64,000 bases of DNA. Source: Piromyces finnis. Taxonomy: Eukaryota > Neocallimastigomycota > Neocallimastigomycetes > Neocallimastigales > Neocallimastigaceae. The DNA lies in contig MCFH01000040.1 in the NCBI GenBank assembly GCA_002104945.1, positions 146,501 to 210,500 on the forward strand. The letters are read 5' to 3'. Made by a program: the position numbers and the translations under genes. The notes under the pieces are model-generated. The model saw only the letters and a program-made list of their open reading frames with translations. It did not search any database and was not told the origin of the DNA. Of this stretch, positions 52,912 through 64,000 are shown one piece after another (the first letter of the stretch is position 1; the number at the start of each line of letters is the position of its first letter).

Positions 52912-54188
52912 AAAAGAAAAAAGGATGAAATTTCAATGAAATATAAAGATATTAAGTATATAGATATACATTTATTTAAAAAAAAATGTTGTTTTTAATT
53001 TATTTACTATAAATCATCATAGTTATTTTCTTTTTCATTTTATAGAATATTATGTATGATATTGATTTATCATAATTATAGATAGATTTTTTCCCCCCTC
53101 CTTTCTTTATTTTTCACTCCTTCACCATCTACCAAATATATCATGAATAATTATTTATAATGTTAATTTCCATTTATCTTTTAATTTAAAATACAAAATA
53201 ATTATTCCTAATAAATAAAAAATAATAAACAATTATTGCTGTATTAAATGATATTATAACTATTCTAATATTATTGTTATATAAGGTTGTTAGTAATATA
53301 AAAGGAATAAAGTTAATTTTATAATATATCTAATTTAATAAAACTTTAAGCTGTCATTTTTTTTTCAATAGAAAATAATTCATTTTCCATATATTAATGT
53401 ATATTCAAATATATACAAAAATAAAAGAAATTTCTTATTTTACCGTTTGAAAGTTTTTGTTTTTGCTTTTAGGATCTGTTAAAAAAAATTTAAATTTAAT
53501 AATATATTATCAATATTATTTTATATATATTAAAATAAAATAGAATATAATTATAAATAATTATGTTTTAAATATTTTTAAAATTTTTTTTTTTATAGTT
53601 AAATACAAATATACGAAATAACGCTTCTAGGTTTTATTTTTTTATAGGTCCATTATCTAGTGTTTAAAAAAAAAAAAAAGCAATTTTAATATTACCAATT
53701 AAGGTAATATTAATAGATGGATAGAAAAACTTTGAAAGAATCAAAGTTTTTTTTTTTTATATTTTATTTTTTGTTTATTATTTAAATAGAAGATAAAACA
53801 CTTCTTAACATCAGCCACAACAATGTTTTGATTATTACATATTACATAATACAATCTTTTATAGATCACTTTGTAATTTACTATTCACTCATTCACTTAT
53901 TAAAAAAGTAAATATAAAAAACTAAAAAAAAAAAAAAAAAACTTTTAGATTGTATTATATATATCAAATAAAAAAAACGAAAAAAAACATAATCTTATAA
54001 ACGTGTTTTTATACAAAAAAAAAATGAAAAAAAAAAAACATTATTAATTTATTATTAAACCTTTTTTTATTTTTTATTTTTTAGAATAAATAATATTTAA
54101 TTATATTGATATCGATAGTCATTTTTATTTAGAAATTTATACAAATTATTCGAAAAGAGAAATTAAAAAAATTTTTTATTCAATATTC
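52912..54188. other. Convergent AT-rich spacer, no gene seen
   Basis: It lies between the 3' ends of the kinase-like (+) and GH45 (-) genes. It is A/T-rich with poly(A) and poly(T) runs near 53664-53680 and 53924-53942. Confidence 0.65.
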
Positions 54189-55373
54189 TTAATTCCATGG
54201 TATCTTTTTATATTTGTCATTGTCAAGTGGAACACAACCACTCTTGGATGTTAATTCTACTGGACATTGAACACGTTCAAAAGTAACAGCTGGGTTATCA
54301 GCATTTTTGAACCAATCAAAACGCCAGTAACAACCATCTTGTAATTCTTTTGGTAAGTTAGAGCAGTCAGAACGGCTATTAATACCTCCTGAACGTTGAC
54401 CCCAACCATCGGCTGGTGAATTCCATTGCTTTTGGCATCCATTGAAAATACCAACACCTCCACCTGGTATTTGAATATCAAAGTGATTATCACTTAAATC
54501 AGTACCAGTATTTGTGATTTGTACAATCATTTGTTTTCCCTTAACTTCTTCCGAAGTAAATTGTAATCTATAACAACTACAGCACCAATCAGCTTGGCTA
54601 CCTTTGCTAAAGGAAGCAGCAGCAAAACCAAAGGCAATATCTTCATTAATTTCCCATGGTTGGTTATTATTACACATAAAACCTTTACCACCAGCACAGA
54701 CATTACCATAGGTATAATCAAAGTTTTTAATAAGAGTTTTACCATCAATTTCACAGGCATTAACTACAGGTCCACCGGTATTTTCCTTCCAAGCACAGGA
54801 AGCAAGACAACAATCCCAGTAACGAGTGGTTCTACCAGTTTCACCCTTTGTAACCTCAGGTAAACTTACAAATAAGCCATGGGTTGAATTAGCATCTGAA
54901 TCTAAAACACTAGTTTCTTTTTTTTCAGCAACAGTAGTGGTAGTAGTAATAGTAGTAGTAGTGGTGGCAGCAGCAGCAGATGTTACTGGAATTGGTCTTA
55001 TAGTAGTAATAGCTACAGATTCCTTACTAGTAGTAGAGATTGGTTCAATTGGTTCATTTTTTATGGAACTACTAATTGGTGTTTTACCCTCGGTAGTAAT
55101 GTCTTCTACTAAAGTAATTGGTTCATCATTAATAGCATCATTAGTAATTAATGTAGTTGGGATAGAAGAAGCGGTTATTCTTTTTTTTTTTTTTTAGAAA
55201 AAAATAAAATAAATGTTATTAAAATATATTAATAGTAATATATAAAAATTAACAAATAAAATTAAAAGAACATACTTTGGTTTTATAGCGCATTTAGTAA
55301 TTTTTTTTCCATCTACAACACCAATAGAAAGTAATGCAACCATAGATAAAATGCTTTTCGTGGTTATTTTCAT
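54189..55373 (-). CDS. Secreted glycoside hydrolase family 45 endoglucanase
   Basis: The spliced product has 362 residues from exons 55373-55276 and 55179-54189. Residues 1-22 look like a signal peptide (MKITTKSILSMVALLSIGVV). A Ser/Thr/Pro-rich linker with a Thr run (about 105-115) precedes the catalytic domain. The GH45 active site is clear: TTRYWDCCLASCAW carries the catalytic base Asp155, and LSDNHFDIQIPGGGVG carries the proton donor Asp267. Many Cys, WCCSCYRLQF and DGCYWRFDWFKNADNPAV are family typical. The enzyme cuts beta-1,4-glucan in cellulose by inversion. It would act outside the cell on plant fibre. I see no fungal dockerin (CBM10-type Cys-rich repeat) and no cellulose-binding domain, so it is probably a free enzyme and not a cellulosome subunit. 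GH45 is well known in rumen fungi. Confidence 0.94.
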
Positions 55374-57774
55374 TTTTTCTCCTTTTTTTTTTTTTAAAAA
55401 AAAAATAATAAACTATTTTATTATTATTTTACTTGAAAAAATTAATTTAGAGATAAAATAAAAAAGAAAAAAGTCCTCTTTATATCTTTATACCAAAAAA
55501 AAATTAATATAATATTTAGGTCAATGTGTAAATCTATTGAACAACTATACTGTAATTATTACACTCTAATCGAATAACTTTAATTCAATTAACTTAAATT
55601 AGAGAAATAATACAATATAATTAAAATTATAATACAATTATTGAATATGGAAAAACTATATATTAAATACAAAAACAATTTTATATATCGAATAAAACAT
55701 ACAGTAATCTATATTATTTTTCATAAAAAATGTATATGTAATTACAATATTCAATAAGAAGTATATTTAATTGTAAACTTAAAATGGGGTTAAATTATGA
55801 TGCATCTGTGATGAATATAATTTATTATGGGTATATAATAGAAATAATTAAGGAATTTTTTTTTTTTTTAATGTAAAAATATTATATCTAATCTAATATA
55901 TATAATAATAATTATATTTACAAAAAATAAATGGTTTTGTGGTGGTGTATATAAAAATATAATGAAAAAATCAGTATTATATGTAATTATTTTGCAATAT
56001 ACATATATATATATTCTAAATATGAATGAAACATAACAAAAGTACTATTACTGATATGTTATTTTATTAAATTATGCTATTTCAAGACATTAAAAAATCC
56101 GTAAAAAATTTTTTTTTATTTTATCGATAGTCTCAAAGTAACGAAGTATAAATATTATAATGCCTTTAACTTGTAAACTTCATTTATTTACTTACAAAAT
56201 TTACAAATAAAATGCTTTTAAATAATTTAAATAATATCTTTCTCATTTTTTTATTAATATTTTATTTAAAAATTAAACCTTTATTGTTTCTATTGTATTA
56301 TATTTTTATTAGAGTGAAAATTATAATTATTTGTTAAATATTTCTTAATAAAAGAAAAAAAAAAACATATGATTAGAAAAGTTTAAATCTTATTTGCTTT
56401 AATTTTTGCTATCATAAATCACAAGGCTAAAAAAAAATTTTTAGAGTTAGTCTTTTTTTATTTTTATTATAAAAATTAATAGTTAAAAAGGTTACTATTG
56501 AAGATTAAATAAATGAAATAAGAAATCTACTCTTTTTTATTTGCAAAATAATAAATAATTTTTTTTCTTTAATATTTAATTTATACCTTAAAAGAAAAAT
56601 CCCTATGGTTCTTATGGTCCCTAAGTTTAAAAGTCAAATGATTTGAGTTTTTTTTTTTTAATCAAATAAAAATATTATTAATTATAATAAAGAAATATGT
56701 AAATTGATTTGTATATAAAAATAATCTTCTTACTTTATTATTATATTAATTAAGCCATAATTTAAGTAATAAAAGTTAAAATTATCATTATTTTATTATT
56801 ATAAATAAATGGTGATACTATAACAAATGCTTTTAAAAATGCTTTAATTAAATATAAAACTAAATTATGGAATTAAATTAAGTATTAATTTTGGTTCGTG
56901 GATGGTACACTATTTTATATTATTTTATATATTATAAATATATTACAGAATAGACATAATATATTTATTAATTATATTCAGTACAATACATTTTAATTTA
57001 ATTTAAAATATAAAGTTTTTAAAAATAAAACTACAATTAAAACTTTAAATTCTAATAAAATTTAATCATATATTTATAGAGTAAGGAAATATGATTCTTA
57101 TTCCGTTCTACTACCTATTATACTTTTAGTAATCTATTTTTTTTTATTATTATTTATAATTAATGCATAATAAAAAAATAATATAGATATATAAATACTT
57201 TAATTATTTTCTGTATTTGAAATATGTGAGATAAATAAACTAAAATACTTTGACAATATATGCCAATGTATTCTATATACAAATTATTATTATTTCAAAT
57301 ATATTATATGTTTTATTAAGGTTTTAATATATTTTTTTTTAAACGAGTTTTTTTTTTCTTTTTCGATATTATAATTAGTTATTTATTAAAGTTAAATATT
57401 ATTTCAAAATTTAACAGTGATATAAAATTTTAGAAAAAGAATCTTTTTTTTTTTTTTTTATCCATAATATTCTTTTTCAAAAGAACGAAATATTAAACTG
57501 TTTTAATAGTGAATTCAAGAAAAAAAAAATTCAATTAATTTCTATATATAAAAAAAAGGATAAATAAAAGAAATTCAATTTATTCCTTTAGATATTAATA
57601 ATAGAAAATTATTTCTCCACTATAGTTATCAAATATTGAATTATACCTTTACTTTTAATATTAAACGCAGATTTATAATATTTTCTCTTAATACCGCTAT
57701 AATTATATTAATCTTATTATTGTTATGATATATAAAATAATTTTTTAAAAAAACATAAATACTATTATTTTTTA

Positions 57775-57810
<36 letters not shown>

Positions 57811-59012
57811 TATACAATCTACTCTTAAATCCTTCAAACGGATACTGAAAAAACATTTAATATTCATTATTAATAAAAAAATATGACTAAAATAGGAAAA
57901 AAATTAAAAATACTAAATAATAAATACAATTTAAGACAATAACATACTATTTTAGTTTAAAACTATATTTATTTATATTCTATATTATCTAATATATATA
58001 TATATATATTTTTTTTTTAAACCCTAATATTACACATTAATATTAAATAATTAATTAGAACCCTTCTTTTTTGTAAAAAAAATAATTATTCATTTTAATC
58101 AATCCATTAATTGCAATTAAAAATATATAAAATATTAAGAATTGTCATATCATATCTTTAAATCTGTTACAGCAAAAGTTTCATATTACCAAAAAAAAAA
58201 AAAAAAAAAAAAAAGAATTAACATTATATAGTAATAACTAAAGTTATTTAATAAGCATCAAAAATAATATTTTTTTTAAAAAATATACACAATTGAATAT
58301 ATATATATATACATAAAGTGCAAGATATATCTTTTATAAAAAAAGAAAGAGAAAGAAAATAATATTTTATATTTTTAATTAAAAATAAAAGCAATAAATA
58401 TATTAAAATATACCCAGCTTTTTATATATATTAATTATATAAAAATTTTTTTTTTTTACTTATAACAAAAAAACCTCATAAAGCAAAACAGTATTAATGA
58501 ATGAATAAGAAAGGAAAGATAATAAAATATATTAGTTCATAGATATATTAATTTCTTTTTTTTTTTTTTTTTTTATTTTTTTTTTTTATTTTTTATTTTT
58601 ATTATTTTTTTTATTTTAACATCTATATTCTTTATTCTTTTTTATTTTCATTTTATTATTTTATATACATTTTCTTTTTTTTTCTTTTCTTTATCTTTTT
58701 TTTATACCTTAATAAAAAAAAGTGTTGTTAGTTAATTCTCAATATATAATTACAACATTTCATTTAAATGAGCATTAATTAATACAAAAAAATAATTAAC
58801 AATATTAATAGTTAAAAGAATTATACTATTCTAGTAAAAGTAGTGTTCGTTGAATATAGAACTATTTAAATAATTTATAGAAAATAATATAGATCAGAAG
58901 CATATTTCAATTTTTAAGTAGCCATAAATATTAATAAAAAAAACCAATTCCATATATATATAATATATATAAAAAGGAAAAATAGCTAATAGTATCTATT
59001 TTTCAAATAAAA
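55374..59012. other. 3.6 kb AT-rich intergenic region between divergent genes, no gene seen
   Basis: It holds the upstream sides of the GH45 (-) and F-box (+) genes. The content is A/T runs (T25 at 57781-57805, A24 near 58191-58214) and TA repeats. An open frame at 57641-57856 (-) is Lys/Ile-rich and not called. Confidence 0.65.
55478..55492 (-). promoter_or_regulatory. Possible paired TATA elements upstream of the GH45 gene
   Basis: Two TATAAAG motifs on the minus strand (55492-55486 and 55484-55478) lie about 105-120 bases before the GH45 start codon. In DNA this rich in A and T such motifs arise often by chance, so this is only a suggestion. Confidence 0.25.
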
Positions 59013-62000
59013 ATGAAAATTAATTTAAATATTAAAAAAAAACAAAAGACATTTAAAAAATCAATAACAAAAAATTCAGTTTATTATAATAATTTAAATA
59101 CTAACTTATACTATAATAATAATAACAACCTAAAGTTTCAATCTCACCTACCAAATAATCTTAATACCTCTAAATCACTTGTATATTCTAATAAAAAATG
59201 GTCAAGATGTAATTTTAATAATTTAAAATTTCTGAAAAAAGGTTGTATCGATAATAAAAGGGATACCAATTCGTTTTTGAATCACTTAGCCATGATAGAA
59301 AGGCAAATTAAACAAAAAACTATGGTAAAATCTGAGTTTGGTTTTTTAAAAAAAAATATTTGCCAAAGCGAGGAAAAGTGTTTTCCAGAAAATTTAATAA
59401 AGAACAATTTAAATGGCGGGTTACAGAAGGATTTTCAAGGATATGAAAAGAACGGAAATGATGAGCAAGAGAAAGAAAATTTAGAAATGGAAAAAGAAAA
59501 AAAATTAAAAGACGAAGAACATCGAAAGGAAAAAATTAAAGAAGAAAATATAAAAAAATTAAAACAATGCTATAACAATACACCATATCCAATGCTTTTA
59601 AATGAAAATGATGAAAATGGATTTTATGATAATACTTTTATGAATAGTTCTAACCTTAATCCTAACCATGATGGTAAGCGTAATAACTATCATAATGAAA
59701 ATGAAAATAATTATAATAATTTATTGCATAATATTAAGTCAACTGTAAATAAGGATATTTCATTTAATTCATATGGTAAATATAAAATATATTAGATATT
59801 TAATTATTAATTAATAATTTTAAAAGATAGATATAAACAATATATTAAAAATGAACATTTCATCTATATATCCTGTTTTTTTTAATAATAACTTTTATTG
59901 TTTCATGTTTCCTTTTTTTTTTTTTTTTGGATAAATTTTTATTTCAACAATAATACCAATATAAATTACAGTCAATCAAATTCCAAATGAAGTATTAATA
60001 AAAGTTTTCAATAATTCAATGTTTAGTCAAAATGATTATTATAAATTTTGTTTAGTATGTAAATCATGGAATCAAGCAGCAACCATTGTATTATGGAATA
60101 AACCTTATATTTATTCATTTTCTCAACTTATTAAATTTAACAAATGTCTTATTTATAATGAAAAAATATTAAAAAAAATTAAAGAATTGTCAGAGACAAA
60201 GACTGAGCCAATTATACATATTAATCATAATTTATCCGGACTTGTTAATAAATTAGACCTAACAAGAGTACGATTAGAAAGACCTATTAGTACACATCAA
60301 AGAACAGAGTTATACAAAGCATTAAATATTTTAGGAGACAAATTAATGCCATATCTTAACTCTCTTTTTGTTTGTAGAGAACAATGTAATTCCTATTTAT
60401 TTTTGGAGAGCTCTATCGTTGAAGCTAATGAAGATATTAATAACAATAACAATAATTATAATCAAATACAAATACAAAGTGTAAATAATATGAGAAATGA
60501 AAATGATTTTTATTTTAAAGAAATAACATTTCCATCAGTTCAAAATTTGAGATTTATTGATTTAAACTATAAAAGTTTAACTTATCTTTTTAAAAATTTA
60601 AAGAAATTTAATAATATCGAGACACTTTACATAAGTATAGCTCTATTTCAAAGCTGGAAAGAATGGAATAGTAATAACCGTTTAAATAATTATTTAATAT
60701 TTCAAAAAGTTATTGATAATATACATTCACCATCACTAAAAAAGATAAAATTCCAAAATTGTTGTGATTTAAATGATGAAGCTTGCTTTAATTTATTTAG
60801 TAAATGCAGTGATATATCAGAATTAGAAATTTTAGGTTCATCAAATGTTTCTATCGATGTTATTTATTATTCGATTAAAATGTTAAAGAATCTAAAGATT
60901 TTATCTTATACAGCTACTTCTACACCTCAATTTAAATTGACCGAAGATAGTGGCGACAATGGAAATATTGACAGAGAAATAAATGAAGAAAATAGAAAAG
61001 AAAAGAATATAAAAGAAGGTTTGTTTTTAATCCAACTACTTTTTTTTTTTATAAAATAATTAAAATATTTTATTATATCTGTACCTTTAATTTAAATTAT
61101 AAATTAATTTATATTTAATAAAAATTAAAAAGGACCTATGATGATTGATTTGTCTAACGAATCAAAAGCATCTCAAATACAAATTATAGATATAAATTCA
61201 TCGGGATGGTCACCGTATTTAAATTGGATGTTCAACAATCAATCTTGTCAATCATTGAAAAAATTAATATTAATTATTCAAACAGAGGATGAAAGAGACA
61301 CAATTTATAAAGCAGTATCATCTTGTTCTTCACTAGAAGAATTAATCATTACTTATAGACATGAATCTAATAATGAAAATGGTGGAGATAATTTATTAAT
61401 TAATGAGCAATTAACTATTGATCTAGATAAATTATTTTTAGTTGAGACAGAGGAGTATCAATCAAATATTAATTTTTTGCATATTTCTGGATTTGAAATT
61501 GAAAAGAGTAAAAGGTTAACAAAACATATTGAAAGCATGAGAAAAGAAGTTAAAAATAAAGATAATTATAAAGAATGTAAAGAGAAATCTAAATATTTAA
61601 AATTTGATAAATTAAAATATCTTCATTTATACCTCCCATCTTCCAAATGTCCAATAGAATATATTTTATATCAATTTCCTGGATTGGAGGAATTTGTTTT
61701 AAATCTAAGTGAACCAGTGGAAGAAGAAATAATAGAAAATGAAATTATTCAAAATAATGCTGAAAATCAAAACAATCAAAATCAAGCTAATAATGAAGAT
61801 GACAGTACTAATAATTCAACGTTAAATATTGATGAAACCTTAAACTCTAAACCTATGATAGAGGTAGATAAATTTGAATCAAAAGTAAAGCGACTTTCTA
61901 TTCGTTCTTCTTCATTTGGTGATGGATTCTCAGACAAACAAATTTCATCAATAATAAAAAAATGTTCATCTATTACAAACTTAGAATTAGATTGTAAATC

Positions 62001-62346
62001 ATTAACAGAAGGTTGTTTATGCCAATGTGTGGAGTTCTTAAAAGGAAATTTAATATCATTAAGATTAGAAAGAGTTAATCGTTCTACAATTACTGATAGA
62101 TTTTTAGATTGTCTTTGTCAATATAATCCTTTAATCCAACAATTAGAGATTTTTGCCGAACATGGAAAATTAGATGTAACTAATAATGGAACAAATAATA
62201 TCATTGAAAAGTGTAAAAATTTAAAATATTTTAGTTTGGGACTGGAAGGATTTAATCCAATTGTACCGTATTACTTAGAACAATCATCAAATTATAGATC
62301 TTATTTTAGAAACTTAAACTATAAATCAAAAAAGAAGTACATATAA
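59013..62346 (+). CDS. F-box / leucine-rich-repeat protein
   Basis: The spliced product has 1,007 residues from exons 59013-59775, 59972-61018 and 61133-62346. Residues 1-254 are Asn/Lys-rich, with a charged probable coiled coil at about 150-188 (EKENLEMEKEKKLKDEEHRK). The F-box starts at about 255: VNQIPNEVLIKVFNNSMFSQ, then DYYKFCLVCKSWNQAATIVL. It is followed by irregular leucine-rich repeats, for example LKKIKFQNCCDLNDEACFNL, CSDISELEILGSS, CSSITNLELDCKSL and CQYNPLIQQLEIFAE. F-box proteins bind Skp1 and select substrates for ubiquitination by SCF complexes, with the repeats as the substrate-binding part. An acidic Asn-rich insertion (about 790-830) splits the repeat region. The substrate is unknown. 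Neighbours give no hint. The start Met lies in the usual A-rich context, but one further upstream cannot be excluded. Confidence 0.88.
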
Positions 62347-62786
62347 TTTTTTATTTTATAAAAATTTTGTATTTACTTTTTTTTTTGAATATATACTATA
62401 CTCTAATAATTTTAACCTTTAAACAATAGAAATTATATTTTTTTAACAAAAAGAAATATAGAATTTCTATATTATATTAAAAAATGAAACAATATATATT
62501 TGTTCTTTTTTTTTTTTTATCAAAATATATTAAATAATAATAAAAAAAGAATTATAAATATATAATAAAAAAAGTAATTATTTTTAAAATTATTTTAATA
62601 TTTTTTATTCAGTCTATTATTTGTATCTATATGTAATAAAGATTAACTATTGTAATTGAAATTAAATATTTTTTTTTAATTATTTAATATTATTTTAAGT
62701 AAGAAACATTATTTATATAGGTGTGTTTTTTTTAATTAAATTTTATTATCATATGTATTATGTTTAAAACCAATCTTTAAAGTGAA
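62347..62786. other. Short convergent AT-rich spacer
   Basis: It separates the stop codons of the F-box (+) and LRRC71 (-) genes. No feature beyond A/T runs was seen. Confidence 0.65.
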
Positions 62787-64000
62787 TCAATTATCATTAA
62801 TATTACCAAAATCACTATTATTTTTAACGAAATCGTAGCCATTTTCTCTTAATTCTGCATTAGAAGCTAATGCATCAGGTTCATGGGGTATAAATGGATT
62901 ACGATTATTTAGAATCTGATTAATTTGTTCAAGCTTAGGATTATTTGGTAGAAAATTATTATCCTTTTATTAAATATAATTATGAAATATATAAGATATA
63001 TTAATATTAAAGATAACTGAAATTAAAAATAGATTATATAAATAAATAAATAAATATATATATATAAATAACTAATTACACTTAAATCTAATTTTATTAA
63101 ACCAGGAAGATCATCAGGTATACTCAATAACGTTGTTTCTTGTTCCATAAGTGAATTATAGAAATAATTAAGTGATTTTTCTGTTAATTCATTTTTGGAT
63201 AAATTCAAAATATTGATTGTCCTATTTCCCAAAATATAACCTTGACCATTTATTTCAACCATATGCTCTGTATTAAGAACAGATGAATCACCCTATTATA
63301 TAAAGAAAAAAGAAAAATTGTTATTATATCTAAAAAAACATATTTTTAATATAAAAATAATTTTACATCTTCTGAACTATCTTTTAAATCATCTGATTTG
63401 CCTTTTTTGGATGATAGTTTTGAATTAACAGCACCTTTTTTAGTGTCACCTTTTTTATTTTTATCATCTTGACTTGCCTTTTTATCTTTAATATTAATTC
63501 CTCCTTTATCTTCAGGTGTTTTTTTAGTTTTATCATCTTTTTTTGTAACTTTTGTAACCTTTTTTTTCATATCACTTTGTGATGCATCTTTTTGACGTAT
63601 ATCTCTAAAAAAAAAGTATAATAATTAAGAATATATAAGTATTTTTTTTAAACTTTTAATTAAATTATTACTTTTTTTTTATATTATTTTTTTTATAATA
63701 TAAATTACTTGTTTGATGAAGGGGTTTTTGCTTGATGACTTGTTGGTGGTTTTCCTTTTCCGCCTTTCCTTAAACCTAGATCCTGTATTTGTTTATTGGA
63801 ATATTATATTAATAATTATTAGTATTTGATTATTTTTTTATTATAGTACCATATTAATCTCTTAATTAAAATTTAATTACTTCTTCGGGTTCTTTTTTTA
63901 GTTTTTCTTGTTCAATTTGGTTTTTTTTTCTAGCAAGTTGTTCTTCCCTTGGCAATAAAATATTTGAAAATACCTTTTTTTTTTTATCATGTAAATTATT
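62787..64000 (-). CDS. LRRC71: LRRC71-like leucine-rich-repeat axonemal protein, C-terminal part
   Basis: The gene continues beyond the window. Exons seen, from upstream: 64000 (or an acceptor at about 63977)-63881, 63782-63709, 63604-63367, 63292-63080, 62963-62787. The visible protein reads LPREEQLARKKNQIEQEKLK, a Gly/Lys-rich stretch, and a long Lys/Asp/Ser-rich linker (KKKVTKVTKKDDKTKKTPED). After these comes a repeat-like block: GYILGNRTINILNLSKNELT, EKSLNYFYNSL, DDLPGLIKLDLSDNNF. The order of a Lys-rich disordered linker, then a GNRTINxLNLSxN block and a closing LxLS-x-N strand, agrees with animal LRRC71, a ciliary protein. The leucine-rich repeats proper should lie beyond the window edge. 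The match is by recollection of the domain order, so moderate certainty. The exon at the edge may begin at an AG acceptor after a poly(A)-like tract. Confidence 0.7.

Noticed and set aside
54257-55197. Several open frames overlapping the GH45 gene on both strands
   Set aside because: The GH45 frame has catalytic motifs and good splice sites; the others are shadows.

Overview
The window looks like nuclear DNA of an anaerobic gut fungus (Neocallimastigomycota, genus not determinable). It is extremely AT-rich, with long A/T homopolymers and TA or ATT microsatellites between genes. Genes carry many short AT-rich GT-AG introns. The gene content joins fungal-type proteins (NAM8/Csx1-like RRM protein, SYLF/Ysc84-type protein, tandem-CCCH TTP/Zfs1-type protein) with axonemal proteins of a motile flagellum (kinesin-9/KIF9, CCDC113, LRRC71) and a secreted GH45 cellulase. 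Flagellated zoospores plus a plant-cell-wall hydrolase in so AT-rich a genome point to this phylum. That is inference from content, not a database match. All exon-intron models were built by hand from splice sites, reading-frame phase and family conservation.

Layout. 1-169 (-): 5' end of an RRM protein. 5194-7387 (+): divergent G-protein alpha subunit, 8 exons. 8419-12785 (+): KIF9-type kinesin, 17 exons. 13366-15114 (+): DAHP synthase, 4 exons. 15875-17871 (-): SYP7-like Qc-SNARE, 7 exons. 18606-19974 (-): CYTH/triphosphate-tunnel enzyme, 6 exons. 20906-22865 (-): CCDC113/CFAP263, 6 exons. 24539-29419 (-): unrecognised 1,587-residue low-complexity protein, 2 exons. 32832-33922 (+): SYLF-domain protein. 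About 34640-36480 (+): decayed non-LTR retrotransposon. 38264-39198 (+): NAA50-type N-acetyltransferase. 40756-41207 (-): Alba-domain protein. 42267-44819 (-): TTP-type CCCH zinc-finger protein. 50365-52911 (+): LPA1/2-phosphoglycerate-kinase-like P-loop protein. 54189-55373 (-): GH45 endoglucanase. 59013-62346 (+): F-box/leucine-rich-repeat protein. 62787-64000+ (-): C-terminal part of LRRC71.

The genes are a normal eukaryotic mix with no operon logic. The one visible functional theme is the axoneme (KIF9, CCDC113, LRRC71), scattered among housekeeping genes. No tRNA, rRNA, CRISPR array, bacterial-type operon or obvious bacterial insertion was seen. Gaps between genes reach 5.5 kb and show no further coding exons that I can support.

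The items most worth a second look are: the retroelement relic, whose in-frame stops all fall where a Gln or Trp codon would fit; a SYP7-like SNARE with two NPF motifs; a plant-LPA1-like kinase; a G-alpha with altered nucleotide-binding motifs; and the large Tyr-Tyr-repeat protein. I did not find a convincing new multi-gene system.
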